Positions 34,985 through 44,454 are shown, numbered from the stretch's first letter. The stretch: 64,000 bases of DNA from DATEDA01 sp963789885 (GCA_963789885.1 CAWBNB010000048.1:61569-125568), one strand, 5' to 3'. Numbers and translations are program-made. The notes: a model not told the origin generated them from the sequence alone.

Positions 34985-35111
34985 GCTTTCCCCTCTGTCG
35001 CCCCCCGTGCGTTGGTGCCGGTGCGCGACTCTTCACGTTCCGGGCGCGAACGCGCCAGCCGCAGCCCTGCCGCAACCCTATAATCGCCGCGGTCCCACGC
35101 CTCCCTTCATC

Positions 35112-35330
35112 ATGGGCAAGCTGCTGATCCTCGTCCTCGTCGGACTCGTCGCCTACTTCCTGTGGCGCGGGCTCAGGCGCGATGGCGAGGCGTCGCGGAA
35201 ACCGCCCGCAAACGGCGAACGCATGGTGGACTGCAGCCAGTGCGGGGTCCACCTACCGGTTTCCGAGGCAGTCGAGGCGAAGGGTCGGTACTTCTGCTCC
35301 GACGAACATCGTCGGCTGTTCAGCGCTTGA
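35112..35330 (+). CDS. PP0621-family small zinc-ribbon-like protein
   Basis: A 72-residue protein with one N-terminal membrane anchor (KLLILVLVGLVAYFLWRGL) and a C-terminal cysteine cluster CSQCGVHLPVSEAV...YFCSDEH that could bind zinc. Such proteins (PP0621 family) sit immediately upstream of PilS-type kinases in betaproteobacteria. Function unknown. The stop overlaps the TTG start of the kinase gene, indicating translational coupling. Confidence 0.85.
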   Translation: MGKLLILVLVGLVAYFLWRGLRRDGEASRKPPANGERMVDCSQCGVHLPVSEAVEAKGRYFCSDEHRRLFSA

Positions 35331-36955
35331 ACAAGCCCGCCGCACCGGAACTCGCCGCGTTCCGGGCGCATACCCAGCAGGTGGAGCCGCGCGAGCCGCA
35401 GGTGGCTCCCGACTCGTTCTGGGTCTCGCTTCGCTACTTCAACGCCTACCGGATCGCGATCGCGGCGCTGTTCCTCGCCTCGGCGCTCGTCTACGGCGAC
35501 GCGCTGAACCTGGGTAGCCACGACCTGCGCCTCTTCACGGCCGCCGCCGCGGCGTATCTCGCGGCCGCGGTCGCGTTCCAGGTGGCGCTCAAGCGGGCGC
35601 CCCGCAGTTTCGATACCCACCTCACCACTCACATCTGCACCGACATCGCGGCGACGGTTCTGCTCATGTTCGCGAGCGGTGGCTTCCGCAGCGGCCTCGC
35701 GGTGATGCTGCTGATCTCGATCGCTGCGGCGTCGCTGGTGAGCCGGGGCCGGCTGCTGCTGTTCTACGCGGCGCTCGCGACCATCGCGGTGCTCGTGGAG
35801 CAGGCGGTGGAGGTCATCGCTTTCGGCGAGAGCGTCGGGGGTCTCCTGCCGCCAGCAATGATCTCGATCGGCTACTTCGCCACCGCGCTCGTCACCAACC
35901 AGCTCGCGCAACGCGTGATAACCAACGAGCGCGTCGCCCGGCAGCGCGGCCTCGATCTCGCCAACCAGCTTCGCATCAACCAACGCGTCATCCAGGACGT
36001 CCAGGACGGTGTGCTCGTCGTGGATTCGAACGGCCTCGTGCGCAGCCACAACCCGCGGGTCGGGCACCTGCTCGGGCGGCCGGCGCCCGAGCTCGATCAG
36101 ATCGAGGCGTTCTCGGTCGAGCTCGCCCAGGCGCTCGCCGAATGGCGCGCGGGCACGGGCCGCGCGACGCCGGTACTGACCTTTCCCGAGACCGGAACGG
36201 TGGTGCGCGCGCGGTTCGTCGACGCCGGCGTCGGGAACGACAGCTTCACGGTGATCTACCTCGAGGACATCTCCAAGCTGGAAGACCAGGCGCGCCAGCT
36301 GAAACTCGCCGCGCTCGGCCGGCTCACCGCCAACATCGCGCACGAGATCCGCAACCCGCTCGCGGCGATCACCCACGCGTCGGAGCTGATGAGCGAGGAG
36401 AACCGGCAGCCCGCGCGCGAGCGCCTGATCCGGATCATCCGCGACAACGCAGGGCGGCTCGACCGGATGGTGAAGGACGTCCTCGAGCTCAATCGGCGCG
36501 ACCGCGTGCAGCCGGAGGCGATCCGGCTCACGCCCTTCCTTGGCACGTTCCTCGACGAGTTCGCGCAGAACGAGCAGGTCGACCGCGAGGGCTTCGTGCT
36601 CGAGCTCGACGGCGACGGCGTCGTCGAGTTCGACCGCGTCCACCTGCACCAGGTGCTGTGGAACCTCGTCCGGAACGGATGGCGCCACTCGCTGAAGGGC
36701 GCGGGTAGCGTCCGTCTACGCCTGCTGCGGCAGGGCAATCGGCTAGAATTGCACGTCATCGACGACGGCCCAGGCGTCGCGAAGGACCTGCAGAGCCAGT
36801 TGTTCGAGCCGTTCTTCACGACCTACAGCGCAGGCACCGGCCTTGGCCTGTACATCGCCCGCGAGCTGTGCGGGGCGAACGGAGCCGGGCTCGACTACGT
36901 CGACCGCGGGGCCGGCGGCGATTTCCGGATCACTTGGCAGGGGGTACGGGGATGA
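35327..36955 (+). CDS. pilS: PilS-type sensor histidine kinase
   Basis: A 542-residue membrane histidine kinase starting at TTG 35327. Layout: soluble N-terminus of about 40 residues, six hydrophobic segments (about 40-200; RIAIAALFLASALVYGD and following), a PAS-like domain (VQDGVLVVDSNGLVRSHNPR), HisKA with the phospho-acceptor in ANIAHEIRNPLAAITHASEL, and HATPase (NLVRNGWRHS, DDGPGVAKD, GTGLGLYIAREL). The number of membrane segments and pairing with a sigma-54 regulator match PilS, which controls pilin transcription. The pilin gene is not in the window, so the name rests on architecture. Overlaps pilR (ATGA). Confidence 0.88.
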   Translation: MNKPAAPELAAFRAHTQQVEPREPQVAPDSFWVSLRYFNAYRIAIAALFLASALVYGDALNLGSHDLRLFTAAAAAYLAAAVAFQVALKRAPRSFDTHLTTHICTDIAATVLLMFASGGFRSGLAVMLLISIAAASLVSRGRLLLFYAALATIAVLVEQAVEVIAFGESVGGLLPPAMISIGYFATALVTNQLAQRVITNERVARQRGLDLANQLRINQRVIQDVQDGVLVVDSNGLVRSHNPRVGHLLGRPAPELDQIEAFSVELAQALAEWRAGTGRATPVLTFPETGTVVRARFVDAGVGNDSFTVIYLEDISKLEDQARQLKLAALGRLTANIAHEIRNPLAAITHASELMSEENRQPARERLIRIIRDNAGRLDRMVKDVLELNRRDRVQPEAIRLTPFLGTFLDEFAQNEQVDREGFVLELDGDGVVEFDRVHLHQVLWNLVRNGWRHSLKGAGSVRLRLLRQGNRLELHVIDDGPGVAKDLQSQLFEPFFTTYSAGTGLGLYIARELCGANGAGLDYVDRGAGGDFRITWQGVRG

Positions 36956-38313
36956 ACCGGCCGGAGCGTCGCGCAGCCGCAAAGACCACCGTGCTGGTGG
37001 TCGACGACGAGGCCGACATCCGGGAGCTGCTCGAGCTCACCCTGATCCGGATGGGCCTCGGGGTCGAATGCGCCGGATCGGTTGCCGAGGCGACCGGCTT
37101 CCTCGAGCGCATGAGCTTCGACCTGTGCCTCACCGACATGCGCCTGCCGGACGGCGACGGCCTTGAGCTGGTGCGCTACATCGGCGCGCATTGCGCCGAC
37201 CTTCCGGTGGCCGTGATCACGGCACACGGCAGCACCGAGAACGCCGTAGCGGCGCTCAAGGCGGGCGCGTTCGACTACGTGTCGAAGCCCCTTTCGCTCG
37301 AACAACTGCGCACGCTCGTCAAGTCGGCGCTCAACCTGCCGCAGAAGGCGGTGCCCAAGCCCGAGGGGGACGGCGCGTACCGGCTGCTCGGCGACAGCCC
37401 GCCGATGCAGCAGGTGCGCTCGATGATCGACAAGCTCGCCCGCAGCCAGGCGCCGCTTTATCTCACCGGCGAGTCCGGAAGCGGCAAGGAGCTTGCGGCG
37501 CGCCTCATCCATGAGGGCGGTGCGCGGCGCGACCGGCCGTTCGTGCCGGTGAACTGCGGGGCCATCCCCGAGAATCTGGTGGAGAGCGAGTTCTTCGGCT
37601 ACCGCAAGGGGGCCTTCACCGGCGCCGATACCGACCGGGAGGGCTTTTTCCATGCGGCGAACGGCGGGACCCTGTTCCTGGACGAGGTCGGCGACCTGCC
37701 GTTGCCGATGCAGGTGAAGCTGCTCCGCGCGATCCAGGAGAAGCGGGTCCGCAAGGTCGGGGCGACCACCGAAGATCCGGTCGACGTCCGCATCATCTGC
37801 GCGACCCACCGGTCGCTCCCCGCGCTGGTCGAAGCAGGCAAGTTCCGGCAGGACCTGTATTACCGGCTCGCCGTCATCGAGCTGCGCCTGCCGAGCCTGC
37901 GCGAATGCCGGGAGGACATTCCCCTGCTCGCCGACGCGGTGCTCGCGCGCCTGGGCGAGGAAAGCGGTGCCCGGCGCCGGAGGCTCTCCGCCGCGGCGCT
38001 CTCGGCCCTCGTCGAATACGACTTTCCGGGCAACGTGCGCGAGCTCGAAAACGTCCTCGAGCGTGCCATCGCGCTCTCGGGGACGGACGAGATCCAGCCC
38101 GACGATCTGCAGCTCGCTCCGCCGACGATCGCCGAAGAGCCGCAGACGCCGAACGCGAAGTGGCCGCTCCAGGAGTACCTCGACCGGGTGGAGCGCGAGG
38201 CGATCCTCGAAGCGCTCGACAAGACGCGCTTCAACCGGACCGCCGCGGCCAAGCTCCTCGGCATCACCTTCCGCGCCCTCCGCTACCGGATGGAGCGGCT
38301 CGGGATCCATTAG
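36952..38313 (+). CDS. pilR: PilR-type sigma-54 response regulator
   Basis: NtrC-family activator of 453 residues. Receiver domain (about 10-125) with phospho-Asp in FDLCLTDMRLPDGDG; AAA+ domain with Walker A GESGSGKE, sigma-54 contact loop GAFTGA, Walker B GGTLFLDEVGD; C-terminal Fis-type helix-turn-helix FNRTAAAKLLGITFRALRYR. Phosphorylated by the adjacent kinase, it would activate sigma-54 promoters, in the PilR case pilA. Follows pilS by a four-base overlap and precedes ampD by six bases, as in other betaproteobacteria. Confidence 0.92.
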   Translation: MNRPERRAAAKTTVLVVDDEADIRELLELTLIRMGLGVECAGSVAEATGFLERMSFDLCLTDMRLPDGDGLELVRYIGAHCADLPVAVITAHGSTENAVAALKAGAFDYVSKPLSLEQLRTLVKSALNLPQKAVPKPEGDGAYRLLGDSPPMQQVRSMIDKLARSQAPLYLTGESGSGKELAARLIHEGGARRDRPFVPVNCGAIPENLVESEFFGYRKGAFTGADTDREGFFHAANGGTLFLDEVGDLPLPMQVKLLRAIQEKRVRKVGATTEDPVDVRIICATHRSLPALVEAGKFRQDLYYRLAVIELRLPSLRECREDIPLLADAVLARLGEESGARRRRLSAAALSALVEYDFPGNVRELENVLERAIALSGTDEIQPDDLQLAPPTIAEEPQTPNAKWPLQEYLDRVEREAILEALDKTRFNRTAAAKLLGITFRALRYRMERLGIH

Positions 38314-38319
38314 CGGGGC

Positions 38320-38946
38320 GTGGCGACGCGCGCCGACCGCGGCGCCCGGCGCTCGCCGGGACGGGTTCCCGGCCGGGGCGGGACGCCGTCGTTGCGGATC
38401 GACACCGCCGGGATCGCCGCCGGAGCGCGGCAGGTGCCCTCGCCAAACGCCGACGCCCGCCCGCGCGGAACCAAGATCACGCTGCTCGTCGTCCACAACA
38501 TCAGCCTGCCTCCGGGGGTGTTCGGGGGCGACGACGTCGTGCGGCTCTTCACGAACACGCTCGACTGCTCGTCCCACCCGGCTTACGAGTCGCTGCGGAC
38601 GCTGCGAGTCTCGGCGCATTTTTTCGTGCGGCGGACTGGCGAGGTCGTCCAGTTCGTGCCGTGCGGGCGGCGGGCCTGGCACGCCGGCGAGTCCGAGTGG
38701 GGCGGCCGCTCCCGCTGCAACGACTTCTCGATCGGGGTAGAGCTCGAAGGGACCGATACCGTCCCATACGCCGATGTCCAGTACGACCGGCTCGCGGCCG
38801 TCGTGATCGCCCTGAGACGGCGTTACCCGATCGCCGACCTCGTGGGCCATAGCGACGTCGCGCCGGGCCGCAAGACCGATCCAGGCCCGGCGTTCGACTG
38901 GCCGCGGCTGCGAGCGCTTGTCGGGGCCGCGCGCCGCCGCCGCTGA
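38320..38946 (+). CDS. ampD: 1,6-anhydro-N-acetylmuramyl-L-alanine amidase
   Basis: Cytoplasmic zinc amidase of cell-wall recycling, 208 residues from GTG 38320. Zinc ligands are the His in LLVVHNISLPPG, the His in LVGHSDVAPG and the Asp in GRKTDPGPAFDWPRL. The N-terminal 30 residues are Arg/Gly-rich and may be partly untranslated if an internal start is used. AmpD substrates are produced by lytic transglycosylases, two of which are encoded in this window. An intergenic region of about 320 bases follows, holding the nrd promoter. Confidence 0.92.
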   Translation: MATRADRGARRSPGRVPGRGGTPSLRIDTAGIAAGARQVPSPNADARPRGTKITLLVVHNISLPPGVFGGDDVVRLFTNTLDCSSHPAYESLRTLRVSAHFFVRRTGEVVQFVPCGRRAWHAGESEWGGRSRCNDFSIGVELEGTDTVPYADVQYDRLAAVVIALRRRYPIADLVGHSDVAPGRKTDPGPAFDWPRLRALVGAARRRR

Positions 38947-39128
38947 GGCGTCGCGGCTGGTCGTCGGGCCCCTCGTCGGCGGTTCCCACCGTCGGCCCTC
39001 TCGCAGGTCTTCCGCGTCGGCGTCCCTCCGCGTCCGCGTCGCTCGATCCACAAGTGACGGATCCGTGACGAACTTCACGCGCTGCGCGCACAACCTGCGC
39101 TGGAGCCGTGAAAGGCTTGAGAAAAGCG

Positions 39129-39157
39129 TTGCAACCGGTTGTCCGGCGCACTAGAAT
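39129..39157 (+). promoter_or_regulatory. Sigma-70 promoter of nrdAB
   Basis: TTGCAA at 39129-39134 and TAGAAT at 39152-39157, spacing 17. The -10 lies inside the first NrdR box, which fits repression by occlusion. The remainder of the ampD-nrdA gap (38947-39128) shows no gene. Confidence 0.65.
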
Positions 39158-39163
39158 TAGGGC
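39148..39163 (+). promoter_or_regulatory. NrdR box 1 (degenerate)
   Basis: GCACTAGAATTAGGGC, a degenerate match to the NrdR box ACACTATATNTTGTGT. Its centre is 31 bases upstream of box 2, three helical turns, which is the classic spacing for paired NrdR sites. Confidence 0.6.
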
Positions 39164-39178
39164 TACTACTCTACTAGT

Positions 39179-39194
39179 ACACTATATGTAGTGG
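39179..39194 (+). promoter_or_regulatory. NrdR box 2
   Basis: ACACTATATGTAGTGG closely matches the NrdR consensus. NrdR is the ATP-cone repressor of ribonucleotide reductase genes; the site lies 75 bases upstream of nrdA. Confidence 0.8.
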
Positions 39195-39268
39195 TCCGGC
39201 CGCGGGCGCCGGACGGGCGGGCCGGAGGGGGCCCGAGCAATCAATAAGCACGAACAGAGGAGACCGAG

Positions 39269-42133
39269 ATGCAACTTGCGGGTGAAGCCGTACCGTCCCA
39301 GCCTTTCGTCACCGCAAGTGTTCCCGAGTCCGCCCCAGCTCATCAGGCTTCGCTTCTAGCCCAGTACAAGGTCATACGCCGAAACGGCGCGGTGGTCGCG
39401 TTCGAGCCAGGCAAGATTTCGGTCGCGATGACCAAGGCGTTCCTTGCCGTGACCGGCGGTCAGGGCGCGGCGTCCGCCCGCATCCGCGAGGTCGTCGCGC
39501 GGCTCACCGAAGGGGTCGTCGGCGCGCTCATCCGCCGCCAGCCGACCGGCGGCACCTTCCACATCGAGGACATCCAGGACCAGGTCGAGCTGGCGCTGAT
39601 GCGCTCGGGCGAGCACGACGCGGCGCGGGCCTACGTGCTCTACCGGGAGAAGCGTGCCCAGGTCCGCGCGCACGAGGCCGCCCAGAAGAAGGCCGCCTCG
39701 GTGCAGCCGGTGCTGCACGCGCTCGAGAAGGGCGAGCGCCGCCCGCTCGACATCGCGCGGCTGAAGGAGCTCGTCGAGGGCGCATGCACGGGGCTGGGCG
39801 ACGCGGTGGGTCCGCAGGCGATCCTCCAGGAGACGGTCAAGAACCTGTACGACGGCGTGCCCATGGACGAGGTGCGCAAGTCGGCCATCCTCTCGGCGCG
39901 CGCGCTGATCGAGAAGGATCCCGGGTACGCCTACGTGACGGCGCGCCTGCTGCTGCACACGATCCGCCTCGAGGTCCTGGGGGAAGAAACTTCCCAGGCC
40001 GAGATGTCCACGCGGTACGCGGACTATTTTCCCCAGTTCATCAAGCACGGCATTCAGGCGGAGCTTCTCGATGAGCGGCTCGCACGCTTCGACCTCCTCA
40101 GGCTCGGTGCCGCGCTCGACGCCGACCGCGACCTCAAGTTCGGCTACCTCGGCCTGCAGACGCTGTACGACCGCTACTTCCTGCACGTCGACGGCCGTCG
40201 CATCGAGCTCCCGCAGGCCTTCTTCATGCGCGTGGCGATGGGGCTTGCGCTGAACGAGATCAACAAGGAAGAGCGGGCGATCGAGTTCTACGACGTGCTG
40301 TCGCGGTTCGACTTCATGAGTTCGACCCCGACGCTCTTCAACTCGGGGACGCGGCGGTCCCAGCTCTCGAGCTGCTACCTGACGACGGTTTCCGACGACC
40401 TCGACGGGATCTACGAGGCGATCAAGGAGAACGCGCTGCTCGCCAAGTTCGCCGGTGGTCTCGGCAACGACTGGACGCCGGTGCGGGCGCTCGGCAGCCA
40501 CATCAAGGGGACCAACGGGAAGTCACAGGGCGTGGTGCCGTTCCTCAAGGTGGTGAACGACACCGCGGTCGCCGTCAACCAGGGTGGGAAGCGCAAGGGC
40601 GCGGTGTGCTCGTACCTCGAGACCTGGCACCTCGACATCGAGGAGTTTCTCGAGCTGCGCAAGAACACCGGCGACGACCGGCGCCGGACCCACGACATGA
40701 ACACGGCGAACTGGATCCCGGACCTGTTCATGAAGCGGGTGGTGGAAAACGGCGAATGGACGCTCTTCTCCCCGTCCGACGCCGCAGACCTGCATGACAA
40801 GTTCGGCGCCGCGTTCGAGCAGTCCTATCTCGGCTATGAAGCGAAGGTCGCACGCGGGGAGCTGAAGCTGCACAAGAAGATTCCCGCGGTCCAGCTGTGG
40901 CGCAAGATGCTCTCGATGCTGTTCGAGACCGGACATCCCTGGATCACCTTCAAGGACCCGTGCAACCTCCGTTCGCCGCAGCAGCACGTGGGCGTCGTGC
41001 ACAGCTCCAACCTGTGCACCGAGATCACCCTCAACACCAACGATCGCGAGATCGCGGTGTGTAACCTCGGTTCGGTCAACCTGGTCGCGCACATGCGCGA
41101 CGGGCGGCTCGATCACGGTAAGCTGAAGGCAACGATCGCCACAGCGATGCGGATGCTCGACAACGTGATCGACATCAACTACTACGCGGTCGCTAAGGCG
41201 CGGAACTCCAATCTCAAGCACCGGCCGGTCGGGCTGGGGATCATGGGCTTCCAGGACTGCCTGCACCTCCTGCGCGTTCCATACGCGTCGGCCGAGGCGG
41301 TCGAGTTCGCCGATCGGTCGATGGAGGCAGTGGCATTTCACGCCTACTGGGCGTCGACGGAGCTCGCCGAAGAGCGCGGCCGATATTCGTCCTTCAAGGG
41401 CTCGCTGTGGGATCGGGGTGTGCTTCCGCAGGACACCCTCGCGCTCCTCAAGGAAGAGCGGGGCGGGTTTGTGGAGGTCGACACGTCGGAAACGCTCGAT
41501 TGGGGCGCCTTGCGCGAGCGCATCAAGCGCCACGGCATGCGCAACTCGAACTGCCTCGCGATCGCGCCTACGGCCACGATCGCGAACATCATCGGCGTGT
41601 CACCGTCGATCGAGCCGACCTATCAGAACCTCTACGTGAAGTCGAACCTGTCGGGCGAGTTCACCGTCGTCAACGAGTACCTCGTGGCGGACCTCAAGGC
41701 GGCGGGGCTCTGGGACGAGGTCATGATCGCCGATCTCAAGTACTTCGACGGCAGCCTTGCACGGATCGATCGCGCGCCGGCCGAGCTGCGCCGGCTGTAC
41801 GCCACGGCGTTCGAGGTCGACGCGTCGTGGCTCGTGGAGGCAGGGGCGAGACGCCAGAAATGGATCGACCAATCGCAGTCGCTCAACATTTACTTCGGCA
41901 ACGCGTCGGGCAAGAAGCTGGACGAAACCTACAAGCTGGCGTGGCTGCGGGGGTTGAAGACGACCTACTACCTACGCTCTCTGGGTGCGACGCACGCCGA
42001 GAAATCGACCGTCAAGGCGGGCCAGCTCAACGCCGTGCCGAGCGACGGCGGCGCGCTCGCCGCCCCCGCGGCGGAGACGGGTGAGCCGAAGTTCTGCGCG
42101 ATCGATAACCCTGAATGCGAGGCCTGCCAGTAA
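39269..42133 (+). CDS. nrdA: Ribonucleoside-diphosphate reductase, alpha subunit
   Basis: Class Ia ribonucleotide reductase large subunit, 954 residues, with an N-terminal ATP-cone (YKVIRRNGAVVAFEPGKISV, residues about 30-125) for allosteric activity control. The barrel contains the redox Cys in STPTLFNSGTRRSQLSSCYL, NLCTEITLNTNDREIAVCNL, and PTATIANIIGVSPSIEPTYQ. The C-terminal Cys pair CAIDNPECEACQ is for thioredoxin reduction. RBS GAGGAGA lies before the ATG. Two NrdR boxes and a promoter precede it; nrdB follows after 27 bases. Confidence 0.97.
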   Translation: MQLAGEAVPSQPFVTASVPESAPAHQASLLAQYKVIRRNGAVVAFEPGKISVAMTKAFLAVTGGQGAASARIREVVARLTEGVVGALIRRQPTGGTFHIEDIQDQVELALMRSGEHDAARAYVLYREKRAQVRAHEAAQKKAASVQPVLHALEKGERRPLDIARLKELVEGACTGLGDAVGPQAILQETVKNLYDGVPMDEVRKSAILSARALIEKDPGYAYVTARLLLHTIRLEVLGEETSQAEMSTRYADYFPQFIKHGIQAELLDERLARFDLLRLGAALDADRDLKFGYLGLQTLYDRYFLHVDGRRIELPQAFFMRVAMGLALNEINKEERAIEFYDVLSRFDFMSSTPTLFNSGTRRSQLSSCYLTTVSDDLDGIYEAIKENALLAKFAGGLGNDWTPVRALGSHIKGTNGKSQGVVPFLKVVNDTAVAVNQGGKRKGAVCSYLETWHLDIEEFLELRKNTGDDRRRTHDMNTANWIPDLFMKRVVENGEWTLFSPSDAADLHDKFGAAFEQSYLGYEAKVARGELKLHKKIPAVQLWRKMLSMLFETGHPWITFKDPCNLRSPQQHVGVVHSSNLCTEITLNTNDREIAVCNLGSVNLVAHMRDGRLDHGKLKATIATAMRMLDNVIDINYYAVAKARNSNLKHRPVGLGIMGFQDCLHLLRVPYASAEAVEFADRSMEAVAFHAYWASTELAEERGRYSSFKGSLWDRGVLPQDTLALLKEERGGFVEVDTSETLDWGALRERIKRHGMRNSNCLAIAPTATIANIIGVSPSIEPTYQNLYVKSNLSGEFTVVNEYLVADLKAAGLWDEVMIADLKYFDGSLARIDRAPAELRRLYATAFEVDASWLVEAGARRQKWIDQSQSLNIYFGNASGKKLDETYKLAWLRGLKTTYYLRSLGATHAEKSTVKAGQLNAVPSDGGALAAPAAETGEPKFCAIDNPECEACQ

Positions 42134-42160
42134 GGGCCCCAGGAACGAGGGAGGAGAAGG

Positions 42161-43345
42161 ATGTTGCAGTTCGACGATGATGTGATGGCAGGCGGCGCAC
42201 TTGGGCAGCAGGCGATGTCGGGATTCGGCTTGCTAGGTGTTGCCGGTTTCGTACCGACCACCGCAGCGGAGCTCGCGCCGGCGGCGAGGGTGCGCGCGCC
42301 CGAGCCGACCAATCCGGAAGCCGACCATCGGCGGATCCGGCTCGAGGACAAGCGGATCATCAACGGGCGGACGGACGTCAACCAGCTCGTCCCGTTCAAG
42401 TACAAGTGGGCCTGGGACAAGTACCTGTCGGCGTGCGCGAACCACTGGATGCCGCAGGAAGTCAACATGAGCCGCGACATCGCGCTCTGGAAGGACCCCA
42501 ACGGCCTGACCGATGACGAGCGGCGCGTCGTGAAGCGCAACCTCGGATTCTTCGTCACCGCGGACTCGCTCGCGGCGAACAACATCGTGCTCGGCACCTA
42601 CCGCCACATCACCGCGCCGGAGTGCCGGCAATACCTGCTGCGGCAGGCGTTCGAGGAGGCGATCCACACCCACGCCTATCAGTACATCGTCGAAAGCCTC
42701 GCGCTGGACGAGGGCGAGGTGTTCAACGCCTATCACGAGATCCCCTCGATACGCGACAAGGACGAGTTCCTGGTCCCCTTCATCGACACGCTGACCGACC
42801 CGTCCTTCCGGACCGGGACACCCGACGCGGATCAGGAGCTGCTGCGAAGCCTGATCGTGTTCGCGTGCGTGATGGAAGGGCTGTTCTTCTACGTCGGGTT
42901 CACCCAGATCCTCGCGCTTGGCCGGCAGAACAAGATGACCGGCGCCGCCGAGCAGTACCAGTACATCCTGCGTGACGAGTCGATGCACTGCAACTTCGGC
43001 ATCGACCTGATCAACCAGATCAAGCTCGAGAACCCCCACCTGTGGACCCCGGAGTTCCGCGAGGAGATTCAGACGCTCATCAGGCAGGCGGTCGAGCTCG
43101 AATACCGGTATGCCGAGGACACGATGCCGCGCGGCGTGCTCGGGTTGAACGCGCCGATGTTCAAAGAGTATCTCCGCTTCATCGCGAACCGTCGCTGCCA
43201 ACAGATCGGGGTCGAGCAACTCTATGCAGGTGCGGCGAATCCGTTCCCGTGGATGAGCGAGATGATCGATCTGAAGAAAGAGCGCAATTTCTTCGAGACG
43301 CGCGTGATCGAGTACCAGACCGGGGGCGCGCTGAATTGGGAGTGA
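42161..43345 (+). CDS. nrdB: Ribonucleoside-diphosphate reductase, beta subunit
   Basis: Class Ia small subunit, 394 residues, holding the diiron-tyrosyl radical. Ligands are visible: Asp in FVTADSLAANNIV, Glu and His in FEEAIHTHAYQYIVESL, with the radical Tyr seven residues after that Glu (HAY), and Glu/His in RDESMHCNFGIDLI. The N-terminal 60 residues (Gly/Ala/Pro-rich) are longer than in E. coli. It is co-transcribed with nrdA and ended by an intrinsic terminator. Confidence 0.97.
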   Translation: MLQFDDDVMAGGALGQQAMSGFGLLGVAGFVPTTAAELAPAARVRAPEPTNPEADHRRIRLEDKRIINGRTDVNQLVPFKYKWAWDKYLSACANHWMPQEVNMSRDIALWKDPNGLTDDERRVVKRNLGFFVTADSLAANNIVLGTYRHITAPECRQYLLRQAFEEAIHTHAYQYIVESLALDEGEVFNAYHEIPSIRDKDEFLVPFIDTLTDPSFRTGTPDADQELLRSLIVFACVMEGLFFYVGFTQILALGRQNKMTGAAEQYQYILRDESMHCNFGIDLINQIKLENPHLWTPEFREEIQTLIRQAVELEYRYAEDTMPRGVLGLNAPMFKEYLRFIANRRCQQIGVEQLYAGAANPFPWMSEMIDLKKERNFFETRVIEYQTGGALNWE

Positions 43346-43652
43346 GCGATTGCCGAGCGGCACGGACTCGTTTGCGGACCGGATTCATGGGCGAGGCGCG
43401 CTGTGTCCGGGCAGGGGCGGGGCGCGACAAATGCGAGCTACTAGCGCCGGTGCGGGCCGGCGCACCGGGACGTCCGGAATGACCACGGTGTCGGACCTCT
43501 GCGGGCTCCGACATTTTTGTATGGAGCGCCGCGTGTAAGCCGCGGCATCACGGATTCGGCGGCTGGAGTTTCTTCCCGCGGCCGGATACCCGGGCCGGTA
43601 CGGCCGGGTGCAGTTGGTAGCACCTTTCGTCAACCCTGGAAGGAGTGCAAGC
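43346..43652. other. nrdB to histone-like gene intergenic region
   Basis: 307 bases without a gene. It contains a GC-rich inverted repeat (CGGTGCG/CGCACCG, about 43448-43467), the nrdB terminator, and the RBS GGAAGGA of the histone-like gene. Confidence 0.6.
43489..43518 (+). terminator. Intrinsic terminator of nrdAB
   Basis: Stem TGTCGGA/TCCGACA with an 11-base loop, followed by five T. It lies about 145 bases after the nrdB stop. Confidence 0.7.
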
Positions 43653-44015
43653 ATGGCAACGAAGAGAAAAGCGAAAAAAGCTGCGAAGAAGAAGACCGCC
43701 AAGAAGGCCAAGAAGAAGAAGGCAGGAAGACGCAGAGCGGCAAGCAAAAAGAAAACAGCGAAGAAAAAGCCGGCCTCACGCAAGAAGAAGCCCGCAAAGA
43801 AAAAGGCGGCCCGCAAGGCCGCCAAGAAAAAAGCTGCGAAGAAACCCGCCAAGAAGAAGGCGGAGCCGGTAGTTGCGGCCAAGCCGGCGGCGAGATCCGC
43901 GCCATCGGCACCGACGGCAGCACCTGCTGCTCCGTCGGCCGCGGCGGCGCAAGGGGCGAGAACCGCCCTCAATCCCGCTGCTGCTTGGCCGTTCCCAACC
44001 GGGTCACGGCCCTAG
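43653..44015 (+). CDS. Histone H1-like Lys/Ala-rich DNA-binding protein
   Basis: A 120-residue protein with a Lys-rich first 75 residues made of repeated KKxAKK/KKKPA units (ATKRKAKKAAKKKTAKKAKK at the N-terminus) and an Ala/Pro-rich tail. This low-complexity composition is that of the HctB/AlgP-like histone H1-like proteins of betaproteobacteria, which bind DNA non-specifically. RBS AAGGAG lies upstream. The codon choice includes many AAA/AAG and stands out from the GC-rich neighbours because of the Lys content. A long inverted repeat follows the stop. Confidence 0.85.
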   Translation: MATKRKAKKAAKKKTAKKAKKKKAGRRRAASKKKTAKKKPASRKKKPAKKKAARKAAKKKAAKKPAKKKAEPVVAAKPAARSAPSAPTAAPAAPSAAAAQGARTALNPAAAWPFPTGSRP

Positions 44016-44029
44016 GCGGAAGTCGAATC

Positions 44030-44072
44030 GTCTGCGGTCGGGCTTTGTGCAGGCAAAGTCCGAACCGCAGAC
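44030..44072 (+). terminator. Long inverted repeat after the histone-like gene
   Basis: Near-perfect hairpin of about 18 bp: arms GTCTGCGGTCGGGCTTTG and CAAAGTCCGAACCGCAGAC, loop TGCAGG, with one bulge and one mismatch. No T run follows, so it could be a Rho-independent-like structure without tract, an mRNA 3' stabiliser, or part of a small RNA. Confidence 0.45.
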
Positions 44073-44240
44073 ATTCGGCACTTGAACTGCCTATCCCCCC
44101 GGCTTTCGCCAAGGGGACGGTGCCATTCTAGCAGCCGGCCAGCGGCAGGGCTGGGCTGCATTTCGCCCAAAATTTTTTTATTGTGCAACGCACCATCAGT
44201 GCATCTCCAAGTCTCTGATTCGGCACTGGTTTTTCATTGC

Positions 44241-44270
44241 TTGACACGAGGTTAACTCATTCATTAGACT
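44241..44270 (+). promoter_or_regulatory. Sigma-70 promoter upstream of lytic transglycosylase
   Basis: TTGACA at 44241-44246 (perfect) and TAGACT at 44265-44270, spacing 18. The transcript would have a 5' leader of about 255 bases before the transglycosylase ATG, unusually long. Confidence 0.55.
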
Positions 44271-44454
44271 GCGTTTTTCGGTAATTTCACAACGACTCAA
44301 TCAGCCTACCGCTCAACGTGACAACACCTCGCTAGCACCAAGGGTCGGAGGAGTGCAGGCGACGGCGTCGGGGAGCGAGCCGCAGCGGTTCGGGAAGCCA
44401 AGAACAACGGCTTCCAGTCGGACGGGGTTCAGCAGGGGATAACAAGCTGTCTAG

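Noticed and set aside
43653..43870. Lys-codon repeats as a CRISPR or DNA satellite
   Set aside because: Irregular AAG/AAA/GCC codon repeats without fixed period or spacers; explained by the histone-like protein.
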